Positions 45,031-54,825 are shown, counted from the first letter of the stretch. The stretch is DNA of 64,000 nucleotides from Yersinia frederiksenii ATCC 33641 (GCF_000754805.1 NZ_KN150731.1:3831886-3895885), one strand, 5' to 3'. Made by a program: numbers and translations. The notes: generated by a model from the sequence alone, not told the origin.

Positions 45031-45669
45031 TCAGTTCTTCCGGTTATGGACTGCTGTCGGTGTCGTCCAGGACAAGATGTCATTGGCCTGAATCAATGCG
45101 CATGAAATCTCTTCGACGGTAATACGTTTATCCATCGCCTGATGGCGCAGGATCTCATAGGCCTGTTCTTCACCAATGCTGTGCATCCGCATCAGAATGG
45201 CTTTGGCTTCACTGACTTGGCGGATCCCCAGCACTTTTTTTTCCAGCCGCTCAATTTGGGCACTCATCTGCCTCTGCTGTTGGGCATGATGCAAAGCCAG
45301 CACCATGGCTGACAGTAATCCTGAGGCTCGGATGGGCGTGGTGATGGTACTACCCGCCCCCATGCTAAGAGCCTGATCAATGAATGTTGGGTTCTCATAA
45401 GCAATCACGGCTATCAGGGCATGCTGATGGTGGTCGAGCCATGACACGTCCGGCTCGGGGTTATCTGACTGTAATGCATAGAAAATCAGGTCAGTATCTG
45501 CGGGCAGTTGTTCGGGAATTGGCCAGAAAGCCTGAACTTTAAAGCCCATGCGGCGTAAATGATTGGTGAGGGTTTCGCCATCTTCATCATCAGGGTGCAA
45601 CACCACACAACGTATCCCCCGGCTAAGTAACAGGGCCGTCGCACTGATTCGGCTATCGCTAGGTCGCAT
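45031..45669 (-). CDS. amiR: AmiR-type ANTAR transcription antiterminator
   Basis: A 212-residue protein with an N-terminal degenerate receiver-like domain, a coiled-coil stretch (about 125-145) and a C-terminal ANTAR RNA-binding domain (LGIRQVSEAKAILMRMHSIGEEQAYEILRHQAMDKR region, about 147-185). In Pseudomonas AmiR binds the amidase leader RNA and stops an intrinsic terminator from forming; AmiC holds it inactive until an amide binds. It overlaps amiC by 11 bases. A matching leader terminator lies upstream of urtA. Confidence 0.88.
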   Translation of the reverse strand: MRPSDSRISATALLLSRGIRCVVLHPDDEDGETLTNHLRRMGFKVQAFWPIPEQLPADTDLIFYALQSDNPEPDVSWLDHHQHALIAVIAYENPTFIDQALSMGAGSTITTPIRASGLLSAMVLALHHAQQQRQMSAQIERLEKKVLGIRQVSEAKAILMRMHSIGEEQAYEILRHQAMDKRITVEEISCALIQANDILSWTTPTAVHNRKN

Positions 45670-46825
45670 GTGGATACCCCACTGTCGTGAGTTTGGTGAC
45701 CCAATCGCCTTGAATCTGGTTAGTCATGTAAGGGTCGGGTTCGACGATACGGCGAGATTCCTGCACGATGGTAAATTGCCCACTTTCATTTGCCATACCA
45801 ATGCGTGGATATAGCCCGGTGTGTTGATTCAGTGGGTCAATACGAATGCGGCCCTGTGGGGCATCAAACTGGCTCCCGCGCAGTGCGGCTGATAGTGGAT
45901 AGATGTGGTCACTGCCACATTCTGCCATGGCTTTAGCGAACAGATGCACCTGGCTGTAAGTGGCTTCCCAATTCATATCTGTGGTGAATTCCGGTCCGAA
46001 TTGTTGGTGGAATTGCTTGAGGGCCGCCTGATTCGCTTTGCTGGCAATGCTTTGGAAATAGGGCGCGGAACTGAAATGGCCCTGTGCCACTTCCGCCCCC
46101 ATAATGGCAATTTCGGTTTCTGATGTATTCAGACTGCCGATCGGCATACGGGCGGGATCTAAGCCTGCGGCTTGATAAGCTTGATACAAAAAGGGCACGG
46201 TTTGCCCAACTACGGTACTGAAAATAAAGTCTGGCTGCTTTTTCGCAATCTCCTCAATGATAGGGAGGAAAGCCTCATAAGGCGCATTCAGATCAAGATA
46301 GCGCTCGCCAATCACTGCGCCATCGTGGCGTTGCAAAATCAGCTCCTGCATATTGCGATTGCATTCGTAAGGGTAAATATAGCGAGAGCCAATCAGATAA
46401 ACCCGCGCACCAAACTGGCCAGTGAGATAGTCAGCCAACTGTAAGCAGTTCTGATTAGGGGCGGCACCGCCATAGAAAATATTGTCAGAAAACTCAAAGC
46501 CTTCATACAGTTGTGAATAGAACAGTAGTCGACGATATTTTTCCACCACGGGTGACATAGCTTTGCGGCTACTGGAAGTGTAGCCGCCAAAAATCACATT
46601 AACCTCATGTTCTACAATCAATTGTTCAGCCAGTGCACGGAACTGGGTATCGTCAGATTGTGGATCAAAATGGATAGCATTCAGTAACCTACCGTTGATG
46701 CCGCCATTTTGGTTAATTTCAGCAATAGCCTGTGTCGCTCCACGCCATTGCGACAGTTCTTGTGCCGCTGTCACGCCACTGAAGGAGTACAGTAAGCCAA
46801 TATTGACGGGGGTCTCTGAATCCAT
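45659..46825 (-). CDS. amiC: AmiC-type cytoplasmic amide sensor
   Basis: A 388-residue periplasmic-binding-fold protein without a signal peptide, which fits a cytoplasmic sensor. VNIGLLYSFSGVTAAQELSQWRGATQAIAEINQNGGINGR and NVIFGGYTSSSRKAMSPVVEKY match the AmiC/UrtA family. It should bind short-chain amides and release AmiR. ATG 46825 follows GCAGGTG. It sits between the amidase and amiR, as expected for an ami operon. Confidence 0.85.
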   Translation of the reverse strand: MDSETPVNIGLLYSFSGVTAAQELSQWRGATQAIAEINQNGGINGRLLNAIHFDPQSDDTQFRALAEQLIVEHEVNVIFGGYTSSSRKAMSPVVEKYRRLLFYSQLYEGFEFSDNIFYGGAAPNQNCLQLADYLTGQFGARVYLIGSRYIYPYECNRNMQELILQRHDGAVIGERYLDLNAPYEAFLPIIEEIAKKQPDFIFSTVVGQTVPFLYQAYQAAGLDPARMPIGSLNTSETEIAIMGAEVAQGHFSSAPYFQSIASKANQAALKQFHQQFGPEFTTDMNWEATYSQVHLFAKAMAECGSDHIYPLSAALRGSQFDAPQGRIRIDPLNQHTGLYPRIGMANESGQFTIVQESRRIVEPDPYMTNQIQGDWVTKLTTVGYPHAT

Positions 46826-46901
46826 ATGCACCTGCTTATGCCATTTGAAGATGGTGATTGAGCGAACACGAAAAACACCCCGGCCTGCACCGGGGCAAGG
46901 A

Positions 46902-47891
46902 TTATGGCGCTAACAGTTCTTTATTCAGCATGGCGCCGACGGTGTATTTGGGGTCAACCATATTACCCAGCCGCACTTTGCCGCACTGGCTCAGCAGCAT
47001 GTATGCATCCCATTGCTCGAAGCCAAAATCGGCCACCAGCCAGTAAATTAGGTCACGGTAAGCAATGCGGGTGGCATCTTCTAATGGGCGTGCGCTGCCA
47101 ATGCTCATGATGGTTTCTGCGTTTTCCATCCGTGGCCAAGAGAGTTGCCAGTTCTTAATCAAATCCACTTTGATGGTGGTTATTGAGGCGAACTCCACCG
47201 CCGTACCACAGATTTCCCCGTCCCCTTGGCAAGCATGGGCATCACCAATGAACAGGCGGCCGCCGGGGGCGCGTACCGGCAGATAAGTAATGCTGCCTGG
47301 CCCGATATCCGGCACATCCATATTCCCGCCATGGTTATCCGGGGTCAGCGAGTTGATGGAGTCAATCTCTGGAGACACACTCAGCGTGCCAATATGGGGT
47401 TTGTAGGGCAGGGTATGGCGCTCGCTCCAGTAGACCTTTTCGCTATCGAGCTTAATCATGCGCACTTTTTCCGGCAGTGGGTCATTTAGCATGGCGGTCA
47501 GGTCTGTTCCGGTCAGCCCACCAAAGTGGGGGATCATGGCGCAGATGCCGTGCGGATTGACGCCACGCGGCAGCATGGATTCGATATATACCGCAATCAC
47601 ATCCCCTTTCTCGGCACCATTAACCATGATGGGGCCATTTTGTGGGTTGAGAAATGGCATTTTTAACAGCTGGCTCGGAATATCTTGCTCTGAGTTGATG
47701 GCCCCTTCAAAGGCGTCGCGGGTGTCCACAATGACTCTGTCTCCGGGTTCAATGGTTAATACCGGGGTTGAGTAAGGGCCGATGGTGTAATGGAACTCTT
47801 TTTGCATCTCTTCCGTCAGATGGTGGGTCACTGGTTTACGTCCAGCACCAACACCGCGTTTGACCATAATTGATTCTTCCAGCCATTTCAT
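46902..47891 (-). CDS. fmdA: Acetamidase/formamidase (FmdA_AmdA family)
   Basis: A 329-residue amidase that releases ammonia from formamide or acetamide. Family blocks are VDTRDAFEGAI, GPIMVNGAEKGDVIAVYIE, HFGGLTGTD, the metal-site-like SVSPEIDSINSLTPDNHGGNMDVPDIGPGS stretch and GDAHACQGDGEICGTAVE. I chose ATG 47891 (MKWLEES), with GGAG eight bases upstream; ATG 47867 (MVKRGVG) is an alternative. It follows the importer genes and precedes amiC. Confidence 0.9.
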   Translation of the reverse strand: MKWLEESIMVKRGVGAGRKPVTHHLTEEMQKEFHYTIGPYSTPVLTIEPGDRVIVDTRDAFEGAINSEQDIPSQLLKMPFLNPQNGPIMVNGAEKGDVIAVYIESMLPRGVNPHGICAMIPHFGGLTGTDLTAMLNDPLPEKVRMIKLDSEKVYWSERHTLPYKPHIGTLSVSPEIDSINSLTPDNHGGNMDVPDIGPGSITYLPVRAPGGRLFIGDAHACQGDGEICGTAVEFASITTIKVDLIKNWQLSWPRMENAETIMSIGSARPLEDATRIAYRDLIYWLVADFGFEQWDAYMLLSQCGKVRLGNMVDPKYTVGAMLNKELLAP

Positions 47892-47939
47892 TAGCAATTC
47901 TCCATGTCGTAAGGGTATCTGCGCCGTCGTGATATCTGC

Positions 47940-48659
47940 TTACAGAGCCAGATGGCGGCGCATTAAAAGATCATCGGAAAGCTGTTGCTGTGTCAGAGTG
48001 TCAACCACCTGACCCTTATCCATTACGCTGCAACGCTGTGCAGCTCGCTGGATCATCGCAATATCCTGCTCCACCAGAATCACTGCCACATGCAGCTCGC
48101 GAGCTATTCGTACCAAGGTATCGGCGATGATGTTGACGATTGAGGGCTGAACACCTTCAGAGGGTTCATCCAGCAGTAACACTTTGGGCGACCCCACCAA
48201 GGCTCTGGCGATAGCCAGCTGTTGCTGCTCGCCACCACTCATGGTGCCGGCTTTCTGTTTGAGCCTTTGGCGCAAAATTGGGAAGTAATCCAGTACCCGC
48301 TCAAGCAAGTCTTTGGCGAACTCGCGGTGCTCACGCACAAACTGCATCCCAACTTGCAGGTTCTCGGCCACGGTCAGGCCCGCGAACACTTCACGTCCTT
48401 GTGGCACATAGCCAATACCTAGGCGAGCACGGCGCTGCGGTGATGCATGCGTGATATCCATTTCGCCTAACAAAATACGGCCTTGCTTGGCGGGCACTGC
48501 CCCAATTAAAGTGCGCATCAAGGTGGTTTTGCCTACGCCATTGCGGCCAATTAAGCCCAAGACTTCAGCTGCATGCAGCTGCAATGTGACGCCGTTGAGC
48601 ACTTGCCCGCCGCCGTAACCGCCGGTCAGTCCGTCTATTTGTAAAACCACGCTATTCAT
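47940..48659 (-). CDS. urtE: UrtE-like branched-chain-type ABC ATPase
   Basis: A 239-residue ATPase with Walker A GRNGVGKTT, signature MSGGEQQQ, Walker B LLLDEPSEGVQP and H-loop replaced by VEQD, as is usual in the LivF/UrtE class. RNGVGKTTLMRTLIG and GREVFAGLTVAENL also match UrtE. It overlaps urtD by four bases. Confidence 0.88.
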   Translation of the reverse strand: MNSVVLQIDGLTGGYGGGQVLNGVTLQLHAAEVLGLIGRNGVGKTTLMRTLIGAVPAKQGRILLGEMDITHASPQRRARLGIGYVPQGREVFAGLTVAENLQVGMQFVREHREFAKDLLERVLDYFPILRQRLKQKAGTMSGGEQQQLAIARALVGSPKVLLLDEPSEGVQPSIVNIIADTLVRIARELHVAVILVEQDIAMIQRAAQRCSVMDKGQVVDTLTQQQLSDDLLMRRHLAL

Positions 48660-49390
48660 ACCGCTTTCCCCAAATAGATATCCGCCACATCCTCGCGCGC
48701 CAGCACTTCGGCGGCATTGCCATCAGCAAAAACATGCCCGCCATGCAGTACCGTGACCTGTGAGGCAATCTGTCGTACAAATGTCATGTCGTGCTCCACC
48801 ACCATCAGTGTCAGGCCATCGTTTTGCATCTGTTTGATGAGTTCACCAGTAAGATAGGTTTCGTCGATAGATAAACCGGCGACTGGCTCATCAAGCATCA
48901 GCAAGGTGGGGCGAAGTGATACTGCCATAGCAATTTCCAGCCACTGTTTCTTGCCGTGAGACAAGTTACCGGCCAACTGATGGTATTCAGTGGTGAGCTT
49001 AAAGCGCTCCAATAGCTCATCGACACTGGCCGCTTGCGAGCGAGCCTCCGGGCGTAAGTGGCTGAGCGACAGTTGCAAATGCTGCTCAACCGTCAGTTCT
49101 GGAAAGATGCCGGGAATCTGAAATTTAATGCTCATGCCCATCCGAATACGCTGGAAAGGGGCTAATGTATTCAGCCGTTGATTAAAGAAACGAATATCTC
49201 CAGCGCTGGGGGTATGTTCACCGGTGAGCAATTTGAAAAAGGTACTTTTACCGGCCCCATTGGGGCCAATAACACAGCGCACCTCGCCACGACGAATTTG
49301 CAAATCCACCTGATTGATAACCTGAATGCCACCAAAGCGTTTGCTTAACCCTCGGGTTTCGAGGATCAAATCTTCTGATAACTGATTCAT
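48656..49390 (-). CDS. urtD: UrtD-like branched-chain-type ABC ATPase
   Basis: A 244-residue ATPase of the LivG/UrtD class: Walker A GPNGAGKST, signature LSHGKKQWLEIAM, Walker B LLMLDEPVAGLS and VVEHD. LSHGKKQWLE is characteristic of UrtD. ATG 49390 overlaps the urtC stop (ATGA) and has GAGGAGAG upstream; the longer frame from 49450 lies inside urtC. Confidence 0.9.
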   Translation of the reverse strand: MNQLSEDLILETRGLSKRFGGIQVINQVDLQIRRGEVRCVIGPNGAGKSTFFKLLTGEHTPSAGDIRFFNQRLNTLAPFQRIRMGMSIKFQIPGIFPELTVEQHLQLSLSHLRPEARSQAASVDELLERFKLTTEYHQLAGNLSHGKKQWLEIAMAVSLRPTLLMLDEPVAGLSIDETYLTGELIKQMQNDGLTLMVVEHDMTFVRQIASQVTVLHGGHVFADGNAAEVLAREDVADIYLGKAV

Positions 49391-50451
49391 AGCGGCTCTC
49401 CTCGCTTCTGGCGTGCCGCAACCAAACGGGTGATTTTCTCTGCCAGCCACGGCAATAAACCATTAGGTGCGGCCAGTACCACAAACAGCAGAATGGCACC
49501 GAGTAAAATCATGGCGTATTCGCTGCCATAAATAGCCAACCATTGGGATAACCACACCAGCAGAGCCGTGATGATCACGGTGCCAAAAATATTCTTACGT
49601 CCGGCGGTCGCCACCCAGATAACCGGCATTGCCGCAGCGGTCAGTCCCATGGACGATGGCGTGATGTAAGAGCCCCACAGGGTATAAAGCGCACCGGATA
49701 ACCCGGAGAGCACACCGCCGAGTACGAACACCAGTAATTGGTAGCGGCGGATATCAATACCAAGCATTTCGGCCCGACGTGGATTCTCACGAATAGAGGC
49801 CAGCGTCAGACCAAAATTAGAGCGCAATAACCGCCGCACCCCCCAGTAGACTCCGGCCAGCAGCACGATAATCAGGTAATAGAATGCATTGCCCTCCAGT
49901 GTCAGCAGCTCGCCACCAAACCAAGGCAGAGAGAGGGGTGGCATCCCTGACATGCCATTAAAACCATTCAGTCGCGCGCTGCCGATAGCCCAGTGCGGGC
50001 CTGCGGTCTGCGACATAAAGGTTTCCAGTACCAGAGTGAAAGATAAGGTCACGATGCCGATAAAAATGCCGGTTACCCCGCCGTAAAACATCAAATAGCC
50101 CAGTGCGGCAGCTACGGCGGCGGCCACCAGCAGCGCCACTATCAAGCCAGACCACGTGGAGAGCACGCCATCACCAAAATTCAGGGTCATCACGCCGTAG
50201 GTGTAACCAGCAAGGCCAAAGAACGCGGTCTGGCCAAACGATAAAATGCCACCATGCCCCCACATTGCCGCTAACCCGATGGCGCAGAATGTCCATAACA
50301 AGAAGTAAGAGAAATCGCCGATCATGGCGCTATCGACTACCAGCGGCAGAGCTAGCGCGGCCATAACCACCAATAGAGCGACTCGCCGAGTGGTGGATGG
50401 CGTGCCTTTTTGGGCACTCGCTGTCGATACATTAAGAGAAGTCATTGTCAC
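49387..50451 (-). CDS. urtC: UrtC-like ABC permease
   Basis: A 354-residue permease of the LivM/UrtC class with about nine hydrophobic segments. MWGHGGILSFGQTAFFGLAGY and RENPRRAEMLGIDIRRYQLLVFVLGGVLSGLSGALY are typical. GTG 50451 has AGGAG six bases upstream; ATG 50445 is two codons further in. It begins ten bases after urtB. Confidence 0.9.
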   Translation of the reverse strand: MTMTSLNVSTASAQKGTPSTTRRVALLVVMAALALPLVVDSAMIGDFSYFLLWTFCAIGLAAMWGHGGILSFGQTAFFGLAGYTYGVMTLNFGDGVLSTWSGLIVALLVAAAVAAALGYLMFYGGVTGIFIGIVTLSFTLVLETFMSQTAGPHWAIGSARLNGFNGMSGMPPLSLPWFGGELLTLEGNAFYYLIIVLLAGVYWGVRRLLRSNFGLTLASIRENPRRAEMLGIDIRRYQLLVFVLGGVLSGLSGALYTLWGSYITPSSMGLTAAAMPVIWVATAGRKNIFGTVIITALLVWLSQWLAIYGSEYAMILLGAILLFVVLAAPNGLLPWLAEKITRLVAARQKRGEPL

Positions 50452-50460
50452 ATGCGGCTC

Positions 50461-51330
50461 CTAGCGGTTACGGGTAAACAGGCTGCCAATACCATTCGGC
50501 AGCAAGCGGATAACCAGTACGGCGGTGACCAGCAAACCAATTTGCCCGGCCAGTTGCCCATACCAAGAGTTGAGCCCGGTTTGTATGGCACCCAATGCAA
50601 TGGCTGCAGGAATGGTGCCAACCAGAACATTTGCGCCACCGACAACAACAGAAACAAAGGCTTGCACAATAAAACTGCTGCCCATGGTAGGGACGGCGGT
50701 CAATGTCGGGGCATAAATTGCCCCCGCCAGCCCAGCCAGCCCCGCACCCAGTGCAAATGTCAGGGTGTAAATGCGATCCGTTTCTAGGCCTAGGCAAGAT
50801 GCCATGCGGGCGTTTTGAATCGTGGCTCTGGCGCAGACACCATAATTGGTGTGGAAGAACAGCCAATAGAGCACCATTAAGATGGCAATCGCGAAGAAGG
50901 GCAGCAGTGCGCGATAGGTGGCAAAAGAGTATTCGCCAAGGGTGAAAGAGCCGAACGGCGTCGACAGCCCTTCGAGTGAAGGCCCGGCGATCAGTAGCAT
51001 ACTTTGCTGCACAATCAGGCTGATAGCCCAAGTAGCTACCACTGAATCATACAGGCGACCATAAAGATGGCGCACTACCAAGCGCTCCACCACACCGCCG
51101 AAGAATGCAGCCGCCAATGTACCGGCCAGCATGGCAAAGGGCAGTGGCAAACCAGCTTTATTCATCAGGATGGTGACGTAAGCCCCACACATAATGAACT
51201 CGCCATGTGCCAGATTTATCACGCCCATCATGCCAAAGATAACTGCTAGCCCCAGTGCTGCCAGCACCAGATAGGCGAAGTTATCGCCAAACTGATAAAT
51301 CACCGAATAGAGAAAGGATAGCGTTAACAT
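50461..51330 (-). CDS. urtB: UrtB-like ABC permease
   Basis: A 289-residue permease of the LivH/UrtB class. LAVIFGMMGVINLAHGEFIMCGAYV near residue 28 and GAGLAGLAGAIYAPTLTAVPTMGSSF are the family blocks. It pairs with UrtC. ATG 51330 (MLTLSFLY) starts the hydrophobic protein directly; the 22-residue upstream extension is hydrophilic and lacks a site. Confidence 0.9.
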   Translation of the reverse strand: MLTLSFLYSVIYQFGDNFAYLVLAALGLAVIFGMMGVINLAHGEFIMCGAYVTILMNKAGLPLPFAMLAGTLAAAFFGGVVERLVVRHLYGRLYDSVVATWAISLIVQQSMLLIAGPSLEGLSTPFGSFTLGEYSFATYRALLPFFAIAILMVLYWLFFHTNYGVCARATIQNARMASCLGLETDRIYTLTFALGAGLAGLAGAIYAPTLTAVPTMGSSFIVQAFVSVVVGGANVLVGTIPAAIALGAIQTGLNSWYGQLAGQIGLLVTAVLVIRLLPNGIGSLFTRNR

Positions 51331-51427
51331 CGTTTGGCAATCCCCGGTGTCCTGATTGACACCATTGAAAATGGATAACACAGGGAAGCCCGCCACTGAC
51401 GGTCACTTCCCTACCAAGAAGCCAGAT

Positions 51428-52690
51428 TTAGGCTTTTTTCGGTGGTGAGGATGGGGTGTATTGGCTGTTATCAGGTTTGACCGGTAAATTACAGCCGGCC
51501 TCACCTAACCAATAAGGCTTGATATCGCTCCACACTTTGGGGATCTCGATTGAGTGGTCATCCTTCACATGCGCCAGATAGATGGTGTGGCTCAAATGGT
51601 GACTTTTCGGGTCAATACAGACTTTTCCTGAAGGGCCGTCGGTGCAAATATCGCCGCTTTCCAACGATTTACGCACCGCATCCATATCAGTGCTGCCCGC
51701 CTTTTCGACCGCCGCTTTGTACAGATAGACGGCATCATAGGCATTAGCAGCCTCCTGATTAATGTAAGGCTCGTTCGGGAATTTAGCGTGGAAACGCTGT
51801 TTGAAATCATTACTGGCTGGGCTATCTACCTCTTCAATATAGTTAGCCGTGATATACATATCTTTCAGTGCCGGTGCTTTGAAGCGTTTGTGCTCATAAG
51901 CCTGGCCGACATTGACCGAACTGCCCATTGGCAAGTTCAGTTTGGCTGCGGCTTGCTGCTCGTAATAGGAGGATTGGTTCGCCCCGACCAGCAAGGTCAT
52001 CACGAAGTCAGGTTTGGCTTTCTGGATGTTTTGGATGGTTTGGCCGAATTGCGAAACACTCAGTGGAATAAACTCTTCGCCCACCATGGTGCCGCCATTC
52101 TCTTCAACAATTTTGCGTACCCATTCGGCAGAGATTTGCCCGAAGTTATAGTCGGCGGCGATGGTATAAACTTTTTTGCCGTACTTCTCCATCATCCACG
52201 GAATCAAGGTTGAGAACTGTTGCTCAGGGACTGCGCCGGTGACGAAGACGTTAGAGTCACACACGCCGCCTTCATACTGATTATTATACCAATAGAGCTG
52301 CTTTTCACGATCCATGATTGGGCGGATAGCTTCCCGCGAGGCACTGGAGAAAGCCCCGAATATCACATCCACTTTGTCATTTTTAATTAAGCGCCGAGCC
52401 ATTTGTTGGAAGCGGGTGTTATCGGATTGCGTATCGTATTTGACCAGCTCGATTGGGCGTCCGAGTATGCCGCCTTTGGCATTAATCTCTTCTACAGCCA
52501 GCTCTGTTGCATGAATCTTGGGGATAACTGGCAAAGCAAAATTACCGGATGCATCTTCCAGCAAGCCAATTTTTACCGGTTTTTCTGCCGCTGTCGCCAT
52601 TCCTGAATAGCTCACGGCAAATGCAGCGGTCAACGCGATTGAGAGCGCGGTGGAATGACATTTTATTCTGGACCATTTTATTCTAGACAT
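51428..52690 (-). CDS. urtA: UrtA/FmdD-like periplasmic urea/short-amide-binding protein
   Basis: A 420-residue secreted binding protein with a signal peptide ending near SGMATAA (about residue 33). VKIGLLEDASGNFALPVIPKIHATELAVEEINAKGGILGRPIE and DVIFGAFSSASREAIRPI are the UrtA/AmiC family blocks, and the two-lobed fold continues to a Pro-rich end. Context with an amidase and AmiC/AmiR suggests formamide, acetamide or urea as ligand. ATG 52690 is 43 bases after the leader terminator. Confidence 0.88.
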   Translation of the reverse strand: MSRIKWSRIKCHSTALSIALTAAFAVSYSGMATAAEKPVKIGLLEDASGNFALPVIPKIHATELAVEEINAKGGILGRPIELVKYDTQSDNTRFQQMARRLIKNDKVDVIFGAFSSASREAIRPIMDREKQLYWYNNQYEGGVCDSNVFVTGAVPEQQFSTLIPWMMEKYGKKVYTIAADYNFGQISAEWVRKIVEENGGTMVGEEFIPLSVSQFGQTIQNIQKAKPDFVMTLLVGANQSSYYEQQAAAKLNLPMGSSVNVGQAYEHKRFKAPALKDMYITANYIEEVDSPASNDFKQRFHAKFPNEPYINQEAANAYDAVYLYKAAVEKAGSTDMDAVRKSLESGDICTDGPSGKVCIDPKSHHLSHTIYLAHVKDDHSIEIPKVWSDIKPYWLGEAGCNLPVKPDNSQYTPSSPPKKA

Positions 52691-52732
52691 AAGTAAATAC
52701 CCCTGGCATTGGTTAAAAAAGTGGGTCTGAAA

Positions 52733-52782
52733 AAAAGCCAAAAAAAAAGCCCAGCAAAGTCAGATGACATTTGCGCGGGCTC
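52733..52782 (-). terminator. Leader terminator of the amide operon (possible AmiR target)
   Basis: On the minus strand AGCCC (52777-52781) pairs with GGGCT (52748-52752), with inner pairing CAAA/TTTG and GTCA/TGAC, followed by nine T. It lies inside the urtA leader, so most transcripts should stop before the operon. That is the layout expected for ANTAR antitermination. Confidence 0.8.
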
Positions 52783-52793
52783 TATTGCCATAA

Positions 52794-52824
52794 CCACAAG
52801 CCGACAACGTTGGCGTTCTTGCGG
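52794..52824 (-). promoter_or_regulatory. Upstream leader hairpin of the amide operon
   Basis: CCGCAAG (minus strand, 52824-52818) pairs with CTTGTGG (52800-52794), seven pairs with one G-U. It lies just before the leader terminator, where ANTAR RNA targets carry a first stem-loop. I could not confirm the A1/G4 hexaloop. Confidence 0.45.
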
Positions 52825-52933
52825 AGAAGTTAGGGTCACTATAAAAAGCATTTCGGTTGATTGTCAACGAAGAATTTTCAATAAAAATCAAATAGTAAAA
52901 TTGAAAATCATTGCACTAAATTAGGGCTGTTTA

Positions 52934-52951
52934 TTGCACGAAAATAGCCCA
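52934..52951 (-). promoter_or_regulatory. Candidate sigma-54 promoter of the amide operon
   Basis: On the minus strand GG (52949-52948) and GC (52937-52936) are separated by exactly ten bases, within TGGGC...CGTGCA, a partial match to TGGCAC-N5-TTGCA. Start would be near 52924, giving a leader of about 235 bases that includes both hairpins. Confidence 0.4.
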
Positions 52952-53066
52952 TCAATCTGACCCCAGACAGCAATGGCTAACTATTGATGAGCAATAATAA
53001 AGCGGCGATTTATTGGCAGGATAACTGAAAGGCCCCTACAACAATCTTGTGGCGAGGTTAATAAAT

Positions 53067-53083
53067 TGCACCAGCAGAGTGCT
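53067..53083. promoter_or_regulatory. Candidate NtrC site
   Basis: TGCACC-AGCAG-AGTGCT matches TGCACC-N5-GGTGCA at 10 of 12 positions. It lies about 140 bases upstream of the possible sigma-54 promoter, a normal enhancer distance. Confidence 0.45.
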
Positions 53084-53148
53084 TAAAAACTATTTAGCAG
53101 CAAAGGATGAAAAACACTGAAGTGAGACAGAATTTATCAGATAACAGA

Positions 53149-53168
53149 CCCCGGTGATGTCACCGGGG
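53149..53168 (-). terminator. Hairpin after the fumarase gene
   Basis: CCCCGGTG/CACCGGGG, eight pairs with loop ATGT, lies 14 bases past the fumarase stop. The T tract is poor. Confidence 0.6.
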
Positions 53169-53181
53169 CTGAAGAACGAGG

Positions 53182-54825
53182 TTAACCGCAGCGATTACAT
53201 TTTGCTGCCTGAATCTGTTGGAAGAAATCATTTCCTTTATCATCAACCAAGATAAAGGCTGGGAAATCTTCTACTTCAATCTTCCAGATGGCTTCCATCC
53301 CCAGTTCAGGATATTCCACACATTCCAGGCTCTTAATGCTGTTTTGCGCCAATACAGCGGCTGGGCCACCGATACTGCCCAGATAGAAACCACCGTGTTT
53401 GTGACAGGCGTCGGTCACTTGTTGGCTACGATTCCCTTTTGCCAGCATGATCATGCTGCCACCGTGGGATTGCAGCAGATCCACGTAGGAGTCCATGCGG
53501 CCCGCAGTGGTTGGCCCGAGTGAACCAGACGCATAACCTTCAGGCGTTTTGGCCGGGCCTGCATAATAAATTGGATGGTCTTTAATGTACTGCGGCAGAC
53601 CTTCACCGTTGTCCAGCCGCTCTTTTAATTTGGCATGGGCAATATCACGGCCAACAATAATAGTGCCGCTCAGTGACAGCCGCGTAGATACCGGATACTG
53701 CGACAGCTCTTTTAAAATCTCTGGCATTGGGCGGTTAAGGTCAATTTTAACCACTTTACCTTCTGTGCTGTGGCGCAAATGCTCAGGAATATATTTCCCC
53801 GGATTTTGCTCCAGTTTTTCCAGCCAGATCCCTTTGCGGTTGATTTTGCCTTTGATATTGCGGTCGGCAGAGCAGGAAACTCCCATCCCCACCGGGCAGG
53901 ATGCACCATGGCGCGGTAGCCGCACCACTCGGACATCATGAGCAAAGTATTTGCCGCCGAACTGTGCGCCCAGACCTAAGTCCTGTGCGGCTTCCAGCAA
54001 TTCTTGCTCAAGTTGAATGTCACGGAAAGCTTGCCCGTGTTCATTCCCCTCGGTTGGCAAACCATCGTAATACTTGGTCGAAGCCAGCTTAACCGTCTTC
54101 AGGGTGCTTTCAGCGGAGGTGCCGCCGATAACAAAGGCAATATGGTATGGCGGGCAGGCCGCAGTTCCCAAGGTGCGCATTTTCTCAACCAGATAGTCTT
54201 TCAACTTACCCGGTGACAGCAGCGCCTTGGTTTCCTGATACAGATAGGTTTTGTTAGCCGAACCGCCGCCTTTGGTGACGAACAGGAATTTGTAATCCTC
54301 ACCCTCGGTGCTGTACAAATCAATCTGTGCCGGCAGGTTGGTGCCGGTGTTCACCTCTTTATACATATCCAGCGCGGCATTTTGCGAATAGCGCAGGTTA
54401 TCTTCAATAAAGGTGTTATACACGCCGCGTGACAGTGCCTCAGCGTCATTCCCGCCGGTCCAAACGCGCTGGCCTTTTTTACCTACGATAATCGCGGTGC
54501 CGGTATCCTGACAGGTCGGTAAAATCCCTTTAGCCGAGATTTCTGAATTGCGCAGGAATTGCAGGGCCACATATTTGTCGTTTTCGCTCGCTTGTGGGTC
54601 ATCCAAAATAGCGGCGACTTGCTTTTGGTGAGCGGGGCGGAGTAGGAATGAGGCGTCGTGGAAAGCATGTTGGGCGAGGAGGGTCAGGGCTTCTGGCTCG
54701 ACTTTGAGAATGTCGTGGCCTTCAAACTGTGCAACCGAGACATGATTATTACTGACAAGGTAATACTCAGTATCGTCTTCCTTTAGTGGGAAGGGATCCT
54801 GATAGTGGAACGGTTTGTTTGACAT
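53182..54825 (-). CDS. fumA: Class I (4Fe-4S) fumarate hydratase
   Basis: A 547-residue iron-sulfur fumarase that interconverts fumarate and malate. The cluster Cys are expected in LPTCQDTGT (about 105), the [18 protein letters not shown] block and [15 protein letters not shown] surroundings. [14 protein letters not shown] and [20 protein letters not shown] match E. coli FumA/FumB. Length equals those enzymes (548). It ends in AAKCNRCG. FumA versus FumB cannot be settled from the gene alone; the lack of a neighbouring dcuB favours FumA. An ERIC remnant lies 59-156 bases upstream. Confidence 0.95.
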   Translation of the reverse strand: MSNKPFHYQDPFPLKEDDTEYYLVSNNHVSVAQFEGHDILKVEPEALTLLAQHAFHDASFLLRPAHQKQVAAILDDPQASENDKYVALQFLRNSEISAKGILPTCQDTGTAIIVGKKGQRVWTGGNDAEALSRGVYNTFIEDNLRYSQNAALDMYKEVNTGTNLPAQIDLYSTEGEDYKFLFVTKGGGSANKTYLYQETKALLSPGKLKDYLVEKMRTLGTAACPPYHIAFVIGGTSAESTLKTVKLASTKYYDGLPTEGNEHGQAFRDIQLEQELLEAAQDLGLGAQFGGKYFAHDVRVVRLPRHGASCPVGMGVSCSADRNIKGKINRKGIWLEKLEQNPGKYIPEHLRHSTEGKVVKIDLNRPMPEILKELSQYPVSTRLSLSGTIIVGRDIAHAKLKERLDNGEGLPQYIKDHPIYYAGPAKTPEGYASGSLGPTTAGRMDSYVDLLQSHGGSMIMLAKGNRSQQVTDACHKHGGFYLGSIGGPAAVLAQNSIKSLECVEYPELGMEAIWKIEVEDFPAFILVDDKGNDFFQQIQAAKCNRCG

